From Ferrovum sp. JA12 (GTDB lineage Bacteria; Pseudomonadota; Gammaproteobacteria; Burkholderiales; Ferrovaceae), in the NCBI RefSeq assembly GCF_001431705.1, contig NZ_LJWX01000001.1, positions 1 through 64,000 of the forward strand: a stretch of DNA of 64,000 nt, in the 5' to 3' direction. Below are positions 8,791-18,522 of the stretch, piece after piece. Position numbers and translations under genes: made by a program. Each line of letters starts with the position of its first letter. Within the stretch, counting starts at the first letter, position 1. The notes below the pieces were generated by a model. That model was not told where the DNA came from, did no database searches, and saw only the letters and a program-made list of their open reading frames with translations.

Positions 8791-10935
8791 ATGCTTTCAG
8801 CTGTCAAATTAAACGACTCCACACCACAGGATAACGTTCCTCTACAGCCTGTATCAATTGATATTTGGGATAAAAAGTATCGCCTGAAAAATAAACATGG
8901 ACAACCCGTTGACGAGACGATTGATAATACGTTTATTCGTGTCGCAAGAGCCTTGGCTGACACGGAAGCGACACCTGAAAAACGTGCCTACTGGTACGAT
9001 AAATTTTTATGGGCCCTCAGACGGGGCGCTATCCCTGCGGGACGCATTACTTCTAATGCGGGGGCTCAAGAACATAAGCCTGCCACCAGCACAATTAACT
9101 GCACAGTCTCTGGCATTATTGAAGACAGCATGAATGGTATTTTAGAAAAGGTTCATGAAGCAGGTCTAACCCTTAAGGCGGGTTGTGGCATTGGTTATGA
9201 GTTTTCCACCTTGCGTCCAAAGGGAGCTTTTGTGGCTGGGGCAGGCGCTTACACCTCAGGCCCCCTCTCCTTCATGGATATCTATGACAAGATGTGTTTT
9301 ACGGTCTCCTCCGCGGGTGGGCGCCGAGGAGCACAAATGGCGACCTTTGATATTTCTCATCCTGATGTCATTGACTTTATAAAAGCCAAACGTGAAGCAG
9401 GACGATTAAGACAATTTAACCTCTCTTGTCTCATTACAAAAGAATTCATGGAGGCCGTGAAAGAGGACAGGGACTGGCTACTCGCCTTTCCTATGACGGA
9501 AAGCGAAGCCCATGTGGACAGTGTTAACATTCCTTTGTCGCCGGACGTTATTTGGAGAGAGTGGCCGGTACAGAATAAATATATTACACGCGAGGATGGT
9601 AAAGTGGCCTGTCGTGTCTATAAAACCATCAAAGCCAAACGATTATGGGACATCATTATGTCCTCCACCTATGATTATGCAGAACCTGGTTTTATATTAA
9701 TTGATCGGGTTAATGAAATGAATAACAACTGGTGGTGTGAAAACATTCGCGCCACCAACCCTTGTGGCGAGCAACCTCTACCGCCTTACGGCGCGTGCTT
9801 ATTAGGGTCAGTTAACCTAACAAAATTTGTCAAAAAACCTTTCACTGATCACGCTTTTTTTGATTGGGAAGAATATCGCGAGGTAATTCGTATTTTTACA
9901 CGAATGCTTGACAATGTGGTTGATGTGAATGGACTACCCTTGCCTCAACAACAGAACGAGATTATTCGTAAACGTCGCCATGGCATGGGCTACTTAGGTT
10001 TAGGCTCTACTCTGACATTACTTAAAATGACCTATGGCAGTGAAGATTCTCTGGTGTTTACCGATGCCGTGACACGCATCATGGCTGAGGAGGGTTGGCA
10101 TGTTGGCGTCCAGCTAGCCGAAGAGAAGGGGCCAGCTCCCATCATGGAAGAATTATTCGACGTCACCACAGAAATGTTGAGTAAGCGTCCTGAAATGGTT
10201 CAAGATGGTATTAAGTTGGGTGACAAGCTGGCGGGTAAAGTACTACTGGGAAAATATAGCCGTTACATGCAGCAGTTTTCAACAGAATTGCAACAGGAAA
10301 TTGCTGTAAAAGGGGTGCGCTTTACTCATCACACCTCGATTGCGCCCACAGGAACCATCTCTTTGTCTCTTGGGAATAATGCGAGCAATGGGATCGAACC
10401 CTCTTTCGCCCACCACTATAGCCGTAACGTCATTCGTGAGGGGAAAAAATCCAAAGAAAAAGTCGATGTATTTTCTTATGAATTGTTAGCCTATCGAGAA
10501 TTTGTGAACCCACAGGCGATACCCTTTGCTGAGACACAGGAAGCAACACTACCAGACTACTTTGTTGATTCCTCTTCTATTGCTGCAACAGCACACGTAG
10601 ATATTCAAGCTGCAGCACAAAAATGGATTGATAGCTCTATCTCGAAAACCATTAACGTTCCCACTGACTATCCTTATGAGGATTTCAAGGATATTTATTT
10701 TTATGCCTATGAAAAAGGATTAAAAGGATGCACGACTTTTCGCTTTAATCCTGAGGCTTTCCAAGGCGTTTTGGTGACCGAGAAAGATCTAGAAAACACC
10801 ACTTATCGTTTCACACTTGAGGATGGATCCACGGTAGAAGTAAAAGGTAATGAAGACATTGTCTATGATGGTGAAACCCATACCGCAGCTAATTTATACG
10901 ATGCCCTTAAAGAAGGCTATTACGGTAAGTTTTAA
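8791..10935 (+). CDS. nrdJa: Adenosylcobalamin-dependent ribonucleotide reductase, catalytic subunit
   Basis: This 714-aa class II ribonucleotide reductase would make deoxyribonucleotides with adenosylcobalamin and needs no oxygen-dependent subunit. Catalytic residues are visible: the first redox cysteine near C104 (NCTVSG), and the N-x-C-x-E triad in NPCGEQPL (N323, C325, E327), followed by GACLLGSVNL. KGCTTFRFNPEAF near the C-terminus is also typical of NrdJ. The C-terminal thiol/zinc tail is missing here and is supplied by the next gene, giving the split NrdJa/NrdJb form known from pseudomonads. A NrdR-type palindrome lies in the promoter. Confidence 0.93.
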   Translation: MLSAVKLNDSTPQDNVPLQPVSIDIWDKKYRLKNKHGQPVDETIDNTFIRVARALADTEATPEKRAYWYDKFLWALRRGAIPAGRITSNAGAQEHKPATSTINCTVSGIIEDSMNGILEKVHEAGLTLKAGCGIGYEFSTLRPKGAFVAGAGAYTSGPLSFMDIYDKMCFTVSSAGGRRGAQMATFDISHPDVIDFIKAKREAGRLRQFNLSCLITKEFMEAVKEDRDWLLAFPMTESEAHVDSVNIPLSPDVIWREWPVQNKYITREDGKVACRVYKTIKAKRLWDIIMSSTYDYAEPGFILIDRVNEMNNNWWCENIRATNPCGEQPLPPYGACLLGSVNLTKFVKKPFTDHAFFDWEEYREVIRIFTRMLDNVVDVNGLPLPQQQNEIIRKRRHGMGYLGLGSTLTLLKMTYGSEDSLVFTDAVTRIMAEEGWHVGVQLAEEKGPAPIMEELFDVTTEMLSKRPEMVQDGIKLGDKLAGKVLLGKYSRYMQQFSTELQQEIAVKGVRFTHHTSIAPTGTISLSLGNNASNGIEPSFAHHYSRNVIREGKKSKEKVDVFSYELLAYREFVNPQAIPFAETQEATLPDYFVDSSSIAATAHVDIQAAAQKWIDSSISKTINVPTDYPYEDFKDIYFYAYEKGLKGCTTFRFNPEAFQGVLVTEKDLENTTYRFTLEDGSTVEVKGNEDIVYDGETHTAANLYDALKEGYYGKF

Positions 10936-10959
10936 TTAAGCCTCTTTTGGAGAATAACA

Positions 10960-11640
10960 ATGACTATATCGATTAATAAAAAAATTACTGGCTACGCAGT
11001 CGTCACCGAATCCGAGCACAAAGAGCTCACCCAACAAAGTGCTGATATCCACTTGCTAGGAGAACCCTTATCACGGCCTGACAAGCTGGTGGGTAATACC
11101 TACAAAATTAAAACCCCTGCTAGTGAACATGCCCTGTATATCACCATCAACGATATACTGATGAATGAAGGAACCGCTCAGGAACACCGACGGCCTTTTG
11201 AAATATTCATTAACTCTAAGAATATGGAGCATTTTCAGTGGATAGTCGCCTTGACTCGGGTGATGTCAGCGGTATTTCGCAAAGGGGGAGACATTACCTT
11301 CCTGGTTGAGGAATTACAAAGTGTCTTCGACCCCAAGGGAGGGTACTTCAAAAAAGGCGGTAAATACACGCCGAGCTTGGTGGCTGAAATTGGAGAAGTA
11401 TTACAGGAGCATTTACATGAAATTGGGATGCTCAAAAGAAATGAACCTGAAGCCCATCAACGGGCCTTTATGGAAGCTAAACGTAAAGAATATACAGAAC
11501 AACAGAACACGTCAGGGTCGCACACCGCGTCAGGTTTTCCAGAGGGATCGCAATTGTGTACCAAATGTTCGACTAAAGCCGTGATTATTATGGATAACTG
11601 TTTGACCTGCTTAAATTGTGGCGACAGTAAGTGTAGCTAA
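10960..11640 (+). CDS. nrdJb: Ribonucleotide reductase NrdJb (TSCPD domain and zinc tail)
   Basis: This 226-aa protein lies 24 bp after nrdJa. The middle resembles the TSCPD domain found at the C-terminus of fused B12-dependent reductases (FEIFINSKN... GGDITFLVEEL). The C-terminus has six cysteines: C200, C203, C214, C217, C220 and C225, forming a zinc-ribbon/redox tail. In the family these residues re-reduce the active-site disulfide of the catalytic chain. A good AGGAG-like site precedes the ATG. The two genes together would form one functional class II enzyme. Confidence 0.9.
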   Translation: MTISINKKITGYAVVTESEHKELTQQSADIHLLGEPLSRPDKLVGNTYKIKTPASEHALYITINDILMNEGTAQEHRRPFEIFINSKNMEHFQWIVALTRVMSAVFRKGGDITFLVEELQSVFDPKGGYFKKGGKYTPSLVAEIGEVLQEHLHEIGMLKRNEPEAHQRAFMEAKRKEYTEQQNTSGSHTASGFPEGSQLCTKCSTKAVIIMDNCLTCLNCGDSKCS

Positions 11641-11658
11641 ACTCAAGCGAATAGCCTG

Positions 11659-12036
11659 TTGACAAAAGCTCCCTTTATTGCGGCAATGATTACTTACTTA
11701 TTCATGATTGTTGCTTTCAGATACCCTCACCATCGCTGGTTTCATATTCCGGTGATGGTGAGTTGTATAGTGTTTGATGTGTTAATGCCCGTTTATTTAG
11801 TCACCCATCGCAACTGGTGGCACCGACTCATTGAACAGGGAGATATTACCTCCTTTGGCATTTGGATGCATATTGGACTGTTGGTGGCACTCTATGCTTT
11901 AGAGTTTGTACAGATACAAACCGCCATAAAAATCCTGAAGGGTAATGAGGAGGTTCGACAAACCCATCGCAGTCAAGCCAAAGCACTCCTTATCATACGG
12001 GCCATTGTTATTTTGACTGGTGGAATCTTAGCCTGA
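11659..12036 (+). CDS. Small integral membrane protein, unknown function
   Basis: This 125-aa hydrophobic protein has about four membrane segments and a basic C-terminal loop (RQTHRSQAKA). I do not recognise a family with certainty; short four-helix cytochrome-oxidase-assembly-like proteins are similar in size. The reading frame opens with TTG at 11659; an in-frame ATG lies at 11686, and neither has a convincing ribosome-binding site. The stop overlaps the start of the next gene (TGATG), so the two are probably translationally coupled. Confidence 0.6.
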   Translation: MTKAPFIAAMITYLFMIVAFRYPHHRWFHIPVMVSCIVFDVLMPVYLVTHRNWWHRLIEQGDITSFGIWMHIGLLVALYALEFVQIQTAIKILKGNEEVRQTHRSQAKALLIIRAIVILTGGILA

Positions 12037-12824
12037 TGCCGCGGTTTTGTGCAAATCTCTCTTGGCTGTATCAGGAATTGCCTTTTTTAGAACGTTTCAA
12101 ACAGGCCAGTTTAGATGGGTTCACGGCAGTGGAGCACCTTTTCCCTTATGAATTTGAACCCCAACAGATTGCTTATCAACTACAACAATACCAATTATCC
12201 ATGCAACTCATTAATGCTCCGGCGGGTAACTGGCATGAAGGAGATCGCGGTATTGCTATAGATCCCCAACGGCAGCGTTTATTTAGAGAGCTCTTTGAAG
12301 GCCAAGCCATCCCCACCGCCTTAGCATTAAATTGCCCCTTTATTCATGTGATGTCTGGGGTAATGCCTCCCACTCAAGAGCAATCTGTGGCTGAGAAGAC
12401 TTTTCTAAATAATCTGGAATGGGCCTTAAACAAAATTGCGTCCCTTGAGCTTACCTTACTAATAGAACCCATTAGTCAGCAGACCATTAACAATTATTAT
12501 TTAACCCGTCAAGCTCAAGCCCTCGCCATTATTGATCAATTTAGTAGCTCTCAACTCAAACTTCAATTGGATATTTTCCATTGCCAATTAACTGAGGGCT
12601 CATTAACTGAGCATATTCAACACGCTCTTCAGCGTCAATGTTTAGGCCATATTCAAATTGCAGGGGTGCCGCTGCGTCAGGAGCCCAATGATGGTGAAGT
12701 GAACTATTCTTATCTCTTTAAGTTACTGGACCAGTATCCCTATCAAGGTTATGTTGGCTGCGAATATAGTCCCAGAGGCAATACAACCGCAGGATTAGAC
12801 TGGTATTTCCCCTATCGCCCATAA
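12036..12824 (+). CDS. hyi: Hydroxypyruvate isomerase family TIM-barrel protein
   Basis: This 262-aa AP-endonuclease-2-type TIM barrel resembles Hyi/OtnI. It opens with CANLSWLY...PFLERF and has the pattern DGFTAVEHLFPYE, IEPIS, LDIFH and AGVPLR expected for metal-binding strand ends (E, D, H, E). The prototype interconverts hydroxypyruvate and tartronate semialdehyde; several relatives act on other short sugars. Coupled to the upstream membrane-protein gene by TGATG. Confidence 0.8.
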   Translation: MPRFCANLSWLYQELPFLERFKQASLDGFTAVEHLFPYEFEPQQIAYQLQQYQLSMQLINAPAGNWHEGDRGIAIDPQRQRLFRELFEGQAIPTALALNCPFIHVMSGVMPPTQEQSVAEKTFLNNLEWALNKIASLELTLLIEPISQQTINNYYLTRQAQALAIIDQFSSSQLKLQLDIFHCQLTEGSLTEHIQHALQRQCLGHIQIAGVPLRQEPNDGEVNYSYLFKLLDQYPYQGYVGCEYSPRGNTTAGLDWYFPYRP

Positions 12825-12889
12825 GGTGTCTTCAAAATGTCATTAAAATTGATTATTGTAAGATGCTATCACTCAATTTAGGATAAACA

Positions 12890-14677
12890 ATGCATCGATT
12901 ATTATGGGTCTTCTTTCTTGTTACTAACGCCGCTGTGGCAGCGGAGCCACATAATCTTATTTTATTTGTTCCCGATGGTCTCAGAGCACTCATGGTCAAT
13001 GCAACGACTACTCCCACCATGAACGAGATGAAAGGCAACGGCGTTTACTTTGAAAATAATCACTCCGCCTATCCGACACTTACTATGCCCAACGCATCCG
13101 TGTTTTCAACGGGTCATGTGTTAGGGGATACGGGTATTTTTAGTAATTCCATTTATACTAAGGAGGTAGTTCATCAGGCCCATGACACCACCACTCCTTT
13201 TTTAGAGAATGATGACATTATTGATGAATTAGAAAATCAATATGACGGACATTTAATGCGATTTTCTGCCTTGTTAGAGGAGGCTCAACATCATGGTTTT
13301 AATACCGCCGTCATTGGTAAAGTGGGTCCCACCAAACTATTTCACCCAACCATCACACAGGGTATGTTTCCCATACTCATCGATGATATGACTGGGCATA
13401 ACACATCAACTCTGCCGCAACCGCTCATCGATTTATTGAATCAGAATCAATTGCCTCTAATCACCCCAGGTCGGGGGAGTAATGGTCAGTCGGGCAATGC
13501 CATGACGCCGGGGACACTGACCAACAATAGGGATCAACAACAATACTTTGTGGATGTTGCGACCAAAGTGATTCTTCCTTACCTTAACCATCAACACAAG
13601 CCCTTTGTGTTGGTTTACTGGTCGAGAGACCCCGATGGGACTCAACATAATCAGGGTGATAGTTTGCAACAAGTGGTGCCAGGTATTAACGGGCCGACCT
13701 CGTTGTCTGCCATAACCAATGCCGACAATAATTTACATCAATTGATGAATGCATTAATTACTTTGGGTCTCGATAAAAATACCAATATAGTCGTTGCTGC
13801 TGATCACGGCTTCTCAACCATTTGGAAAGAGAGTCAAACGAGCTATAGCGCCAGTCAATCCTATACCGATGTTGCCACGCATCAACTCCCTCCGGGCTTT
13901 CTGGCGATCGACTTGAGTCATGGATTAGGTTTGCCTCTGTATGATGCCAATCAAACCGATCATCTCGTGGTCGCCCATGAACATCCCATTGCCGGCAACG
14001 GGTTAATTGGGGAGGACAGTTCCCATCCATGGATTAGAGTGGTGGCCAATGGTGGCTCTGATCTGATTTATGTTGATCACCCCGCCTCTAAGAAGGAGAT
14101 TGAAAAAATAATCACCCTTTTATTCCATGAAGACTATGTTAGCGGAGTATTTGTTGATGACAAACTTGGGCGCTATCCAGGCACTTTAACCTTGTCTGAT
14201 ATTGGTCTTGATGGACAGGCGAATACGCCACGGCCGGCCATGGTGGTTAACTTTAGAAGTTCCTACAGCGCCTGTCGTCAACCCATCACTTGCAGCGTTG
14301 AGATCGCTGATACGGTACTCCAACAAGGGCAAGGCATGCATGGGAATTTTAATCGTGCCGATACCTATCCTTTCATGGCGGCTATTGGACCTGATTTCAA
14401 AACTCACTATACGGATCTTATTCCCTCAAGTAATGTAGACATGGGGATGACATTGCGGGCTCTATTAGGTCTTACTGGCTCGTCAAACAATAACCATGTT
14501 GGACGAGTGCTTGAAGAAGCCTTACTGGGAGGAAAAGAGCCTCTGTTTAATCATGTGAAAAAAGTCTCTGACCCTGGGTTAGGGGGTAAACAAACGGTAT
14601 TAAACATACAAAAAGTGGGCTCTCACAGTTATTTGGATAGCGGTGGTTTCCCTGGCAACACTTTGGGATTATATTAG
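12890..14677 (+). CDS. Exported type I phosphodiesterase / nucleotide pyrophosphatase family protein
   Basis: This 595-aa alkaline-phosphatase-superfamily enzyme has an N-terminal signal peptide (cleavage near AVAA-EPH). The metal site is visible: FVPDG near residue 27, the nucleophile Thr/Ser in the YPTLTMPNAS segment, DPDGTQHN, AADHGFS and a late HGNF. It would hydrolyse phosphodiester or phosphonate-type bonds in the periplasm. The signal peptide and its own start (after GGATAAAC) indicate an independent gene. The substrate is not predictable. Confidence 0.85.
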   Translation: MHRLLWVFFLVTNAAVAAEPHNLILFVPDGLRALMVNATTTPTMNEMKGNGVYFENNHSAYPTLTMPNASVFSTGHVLGDTGIFSNSIYTKEVVHQAHDTTTPFLENDDIIDELENQYDGHLMRFSALLEEAQHHGFNTAVIGKVGPTKLFHPTITQGMFPILIDDMTGHNTSTLPQPLIDLLNQNQLPLITPGRGSNGQSGNAMTPGTLTNNRDQQQYFVDVATKVILPYLNHQHKPFVLVYWSRDPDGTQHNQGDSLQQVVPGINGPTSLSAITNADNNLHQLMNALITLGLDKNTNIVVAADHGFSTIWKESQTSYSASQSYTDVATHQLPPGFLAIDLSHGLGLPLYDANQTDHLVVAHEHPIAGNGLIGEDSSHPWIRVVANGGSDLIYVDHPASKKEIEKIITLLFHEDYVSGVFVDDKLGRYPGTLTLSDIGLDGQANTPRPAMVVNFRSSYSACRQPITCSVEIADTVLQQGQGMHGNFNRADTYPFMAAIGPDFKTHYTDLIPSSNVDMGMTLRALLGLTGSSNNNHVGRVLEEALLGGKEPLFNHVKKVSDPGLGGKQTVLNIQKVGSHSYLDSGGFPGNTLGLY

Positions 14678-14733
14678 AGGTAGGGACACGTGTGATCAGT
14701 GTTCTTGTCCAACACGATCTTATAAGGGGCATC

Positions 14734-14973
14734 ATGACAAAACTGAATAAGCAAGAGCAAGCTCAATTTTTACTCGACGCCGTTGATCATCTGAAATCTG
14801 AAACCGATAAACATGAACACATTAACGGTGCTTTCAGAGGCTTAGTATACAGTGTGGTTGAAACACTGGGACAATTGGTGGGAGATCCTGAACTACCCCA
14901 ACATATGAAATCTGGTATAGAAGGAGCACTAGAAGTGGCGAGGGAAATTCAACACACCATCAGTCACCATTAA
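14734..14973 (+). CDS. Small helical protein, unknown function
   Basis: This 79-aa, acidic, soluble protein is predicted to be all helical (TKLNKQEQAQFLLDAV... GALEVAREIQHTI). The ATG at 14734 has AAGGGG four bases upstream; an in-frame upstream GTG start is possible but has no such site. It lies 56 bp behind the phosphodiesterase gene. I do not recognise it. The 156 bp after it (14974-15129) contain no gene I can support. Confidence 0.55.
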   Translation: MTKLNKQEQAQFLLDAVDHLKSETDKHEHINGAFRGLVYSVVETLGQLVGDPELPQHMKSGIEGALEVAREIQHTISHH

Positions 14974-15129
14974 GTGCATTCTGTTGCCATGGTAGTCAAA
15001 GCCTACTTTGTGTGGGCAACAAAAAATTTAAGGGGATTAGCGTGTTTCTGCCTAGCCCTAGGGGGAGAGCCAGAAAATCATAACCCCCCAACCCAGTAGA
15101 AGGGTTTGTTAGCATCATTACTGACGGCT

Positions 15130-15483
15130 TTACCGTTGAGCTTTAAGGAGGCACTCACCCATCTTATCAAAATAGTGATTGGTTATTTTAGTGGGAACGA
15201 TGTATTTAATGCGTTTATCATGTTCGTCAATTTCTACAGCAATCATGCCCTTCTCTTTCAGATCTTTGATTCGTCCATGAACTGTAGAATAGGAAACATC
15301 GGAAATCATGTTGATGGCATCTAATATGCTGACTTTTGTATTCTGCTGCCAAGCTAAGGCTAAAACATTGATAAGTCGTTCTTCCAAAGCATCAAGAGTT
15401 GGAAAACTCGGGATATCCTGCAAGGTGTTAACCAGATTTATGAATTTTAAATAGGCAGAAGATGTTTTCGCTATACGAATCAT
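15130..15483 (-). CDS. Winged-helix transcriptional regulator
   Basis: This 117-aa protein has a MarR-like winged helix in the middle: KVSILDAINM...SYSTVHGRIKDLKEKGMI forms helix-turn-helix and recognition helix, and EIDEHDKRIKYIVPT the wing. It has no ligand-binding extension. It is divergent from the SulP transporter gene with an 85-bp A/T-rich interval that contains a perfect palindrome, so it probably controls that gene and itself. Confidence 0.7.
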   Translation of the reverse strand: MIRIAKTSSAYLKFINLVNTLQDIPSFPTLDALEERLINVLALAWQQNTKVSILDAINMISDVSYSTVHGRIKDLKEKGMIAVEIDEHDKRIKYIVPTKITNHYFDKMGECLLKAQR

Positions 15484-15520
15484 GATAAATTTACTTATTA
15501 ATTAAAGTTAATGTTTAATG

Positions 15521-15534
15521 GTTAATATATTAAC
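15521..15534. promoter_or_regulatory. Palindrome between regulator and SulP gene
   Basis: GTTAATATATTAAC is a perfect 14-bp palindrome in the 85-bp interval between the winged-helix gene and the SulP gene. A TATAAT (15561-15566) lies only 2 bp before the SulP ATG. The palindrome is a candidate operator for the adjacent regulator; this assignment is by position only. Confidence 0.45.
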
Positions 15535-15568
15535 ATTTAAAATAGATAACAGATACATTATATAATTT

Positions 15569-17230
15569 ATGCTAGCCATTCAAGAAGCCTATCGATCCGG
15601 TTTGTTTCATAAAAAAAACTGGCTCAACAATGTGTTGGCCGGCGTCATTGTAGGGATCGTTGCCCTTCCTCTAGCCATGGCCTTTGCCATAGCCTCGGGA
15701 GCCAAACCTGAACAAGGGCTGTACACGTCTATCGTGGCCGGACTCGCCGTCTCGTTGTTAGGTGGTAGCCGACTACAAATAGCGGGGCCCACTGGCGCCT
15801 TTATTGCGATTCTCTCGGGGATTACCGCCAAATATGGCTTTGGTGGTTTACAAATCGCAACCTTAATGGCCGGGTGTATTTTAATTGCCATGGGTGCCGC
15901 CAAATTGGGTGGCGTCATTAAATATATTCCCGACCCTGTCATCACAGGGTTTACCTCTGGGATCGCTATCATTATTTTTGTGGGTCAGTGGAAATATTTT
16001 CTTGGGCTAAATCATGTAGATAATCCAGAGTTATTTCATCAAAAACTGGTAGCCATTTTTCATGCACTACCCCAATTGAGTCCTGAAACCACTCTACTCT
16101 CTTGCGCTACTTTATTTATTTTAATAGTCACGCCATATGTCTCAAAAACAATTCCTGCCCCTTTTGTGGCGATGGTGTTTGCCACCACTATTCAATGGTC
16201 TTTTGGTTTAAATCATATAGCAACCCTTGGCAGTACCTTTGGTGGCATTCCACAAAGTTTACCCAGCTTTAAACTCCTTCCTTTAACCTATAATGAAGTC
16301 ATTCGTTTAATTGGCCCAGCTTTTACTATTGCCCTCTTGGGGGCAATAGAATCTCTTTTGTCTGCGGTGGTGGCCGATAGCATGTCCAATAGCCGCCACG
16401 ACTCCAATCAAGAGTTGATTGGCCAAGGAATAGCCAACGTATTAAGTCCTTTATTCGGTGGGTTTGCCGCCACAGGAGCCATTGCACGCACGGCAACCAA
16501 TGTTAAAAACGGTGGCAACTCTCCTCTCTCAGGCATCATTCATGCGCTATCTCTGGTTGCCATTATCGTGATTTTTGCGCCTCTCGCCTCCCACATTCCA
16601 CTGTGTGCACTGGCCGCTATACTGTTTGTTGTGGCGTACAACATGAGTGAAATAAAAACCTTTAGCTACATGTTGTGCAATGCCCCGATATCAGATCGAT
16701 TAATCTTGTTAACAACCTGTTTTTTAACGGTGTTTGTGGATTTGGTTATCGCCGTTAATATAGGCGTTGTGATGGCCGCCTTATTGTTTATGAAAAACAT
16801 GTCAGACAGTGTTGCCATTGAGTCTATCGCTCCTGAAACCCTCAACGCAGAAATGAACGATGACAGTGAATCACTACCCAAGAACACAGTGATTTATGCC
16901 CTTGAAGGACCCTTCTTTTTTGGTGTAGCCGCTCGCTTAGAGCATTCTCTAAGTAGCGCTCATATTCATGCCGACGCATTGATTCTCAGAATGGGTAAAG
17001 TCCCTTTAATTGACGCCACTGGCATAAAAACCCTATTTAATTTGGCTGACAAGTGCCTTCGTCATCACACACAATTGGTGCTCTGTGGGGCCAACTCAAG
17101 GGTGATGACACAACTTGTACAATCCGGCATTACCGACAAAATCGGTCAACACAATCTTATTCAACATATCAGCCAATGGCAGCTGACGGGTCACGGAACA
17201 ACCCCGCAACCCACACAGCATGGATTATAA
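15569..17230 (+). CDS. SulP family anion transporter with STAS domain
   Basis: This 553-aa protein has 10-12 membrane segments and a cytoplasmic STAS domain near residues 430-530. The SulP signature region is clear (LPLAMAFAIASGAKPEQGLYT, then AGPTGAF). Bacterial members carry sulfate, bicarbonate or C4-dicarboxylates; this one cannot be assigned. The start at 15569 has no Shine-Dalgarno, and a TATAAT box lies almost on top of it, so the message may be leaderless or start slightly differently. The stop overlaps the convergent reductase gene by six bases. Confidence 0.9.
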   Translation: MLAIQEAYRSGLFHKKNWLNNVLAGVIVGIVALPLAMAFAIASGAKPEQGLYTSIVAGLAVSLLGGSRLQIAGPTGAFIAILSGITAKYGFGGLQIATLMAGCILIAMGAAKLGGVIKYIPDPVITGFTSGIAIIIFVGQWKYFLGLNHVDNPELFHQKLVAIFHALPQLSPETTLLSCATLFILIVTPYVSKTIPAPFVAMVFATTIQWSFGLNHIATLGSTFGGIPQSLPSFKLLPLTYNEVIRLIGPAFTIALLGAIESLLSAVVADSMSNSRHDSNQELIGQGIANVLSPLFGGFAATGAIARTATNVKNGGNSPLSGIIHALSLVAIIVIFAPLASHIPLCALAAILFVVAYNMSEIKTFSYMLCNAPISDRLILLTTCFLTVFVDLVIAVNIGVVMAALLFMKNMSDSVAIESIAPETLNAEMNDDSESLPKNTVIYALEGPFFFGVAARLEHSLSSAHIHADALILRMGKVPLIDATGIKTLFNLADKCLRHHTQLVLCGANSRVMTQLVQSGITDKIGQHNLIQHISQWQLTGHGTTPQPTQHGL

Positions 17231-18316
17231 GGTAGGATAATCCGTATAGCCTTTCTCTGTCCCCCCGTAGAATGTTGCGCGATCATAAGGAGTAAGGGGA
17301 GCCCCGGCTGCGAACCGTGCCACCAAATCCGGATTAGAAATATAGAGACGACCGAAGGCCACTGCGTCCGCATGCCCTGACGTCACCGCCTCTTCCGCGT
17401 TGTCCTTATTGTATCCCCCGGCCATTAATACTTTGCCCTCAAAGCGTTCACTAAATAAGGTGGCTGTGCTCGGCATATCTTGAACCACTTGATCACTGCC
17501 GCCAGCCATGGTGGAACGCGGTTCAATCAGATGCAAATAGGCGAGATGTAATGGATTAAGGCGATCAATCACACCATTAAACAGTATAACGGGATCGCTA
17601 TCTGACATATCATTAAAGCTGCCATAGGGAGAGAGGCGAACTCCAACGCGATCACTGCCCCACACGCCAATGACTGCCTCCAATACTTGCATTAATACAC
17701 GACAACGGTTTTCAATGGAGCCACCGTATTCATCCGTGCGATGATTAGTGCCATTTTGTAAAAACTGGTCTAACAAATAACCATTCGCCGCATGAACTTC
17801 CACCCCATCAAACCCCGCCCGTAGAGCATTTTCTGCCGCGCATTGGTAGTCATGAATCAGAGCCAGAATATCCTCTTGTGTCATGGCACGAGGCGTTTCA
17901 TAGGCCGCTTGTCCCCATTGTGCCGTGAATACTTGACCAGAAGGAGCTATGGCTGAGGGAGCAACAGGTAAGCCCTGCTCGGGATGATGCGAAGTATGTG
18001 AGATACGTCCCACGTGCCATAGTTGCATGACGACTTTTCCACCCTTAGCGTGAATCTCTGAGGTCACTGTTTGCCAACCTTTAATTTGTTCTTCACTATA
18101 AATCCCTGGGGTTCCTGGATAACCTTTGCCTAAGGGACTAATTTGAGTGGCCTCAGTGATAATCAGTCCAGCGCTAGCTCGCTGAGCATAATACTGAGCG
18201 GCGAGTTGCCCTGGAACGTCCCCTTGCGCTGCGCGCATTCTAGTTAGGGGGGCCATGACTACGCGATTATTTAGATCTATTGCGCCGAACTTAGTTGGAG
18301 TGAGTAATTTCATCAT
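17225..18316 (-). CDS. Old Yellow Enzyme family alkene reductase (NemA-like)
   Basis: This 363-aa FMN-dependent TIM-barrel reductase would use NAD(P)H to reduce activated alkenes, maleimides or nitro compounds. The hallmark segment GFDGVEVHAANGYLLDQFL, followed by NHRTDEYGGSIENR, is present. So are the N-terminal VMAPLTRMRA and the late GGYNKDNAEEAV / AFGRLYISNPDL FMN-phosphate regions. Length and motifs fit the NemA/xenobiotic reductase group. Monocistronic, converging on the SulP gene. Confidence 0.92.
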   Translation of the reverse strand: MMKLLTPTKFGAIDLNNRVVMAPLTRMRAAQGDVPGQLAAQYYAQRASAGLIITEATQISPLGKGYPGTPGIYSEEQIKGWQTVTSEIHAKGGKVVMQLWHVGRISHTSHHPEQGLPVAPSAIAPSGQVFTAQWGQAAYETPRAMTQEDILALIHDYQCAAENALRAGFDGVEVHAANGYLLDQFLQNGTNHRTDEYGGSIENRCRVLMQVLEAVIGVWGSDRVGVRLSPYGSFNDMSDSDPVILFNGVIDRLNPLHLAYLHLIEPRSTMAGGSDQVVQDMPSTATLFSERFEGKVLMAGGYNKDNAEEAVTSGHADAVAFGRLYISNPDLVARFAAGAPLTPYDRATFYGGTEKGYTDYPTL

Positions 18317-18522
18317 TCTATTTCCCTTATTTGAAATAATACCTAATTTAGACTGCCTCAGTTAGATAGTACCGATCCGAACTAATTCAAGGGGAATTGT
18401 AAAAAAATATGAAATTAACCCTAAATTCTGTAAATATGTTAGATTATCACATGAAGAAAAGATCACTCTTACGTGCTTTGATTTAACTTCAGTGACAACG
18501 ATAATATTTGGAGAGAACGAAG

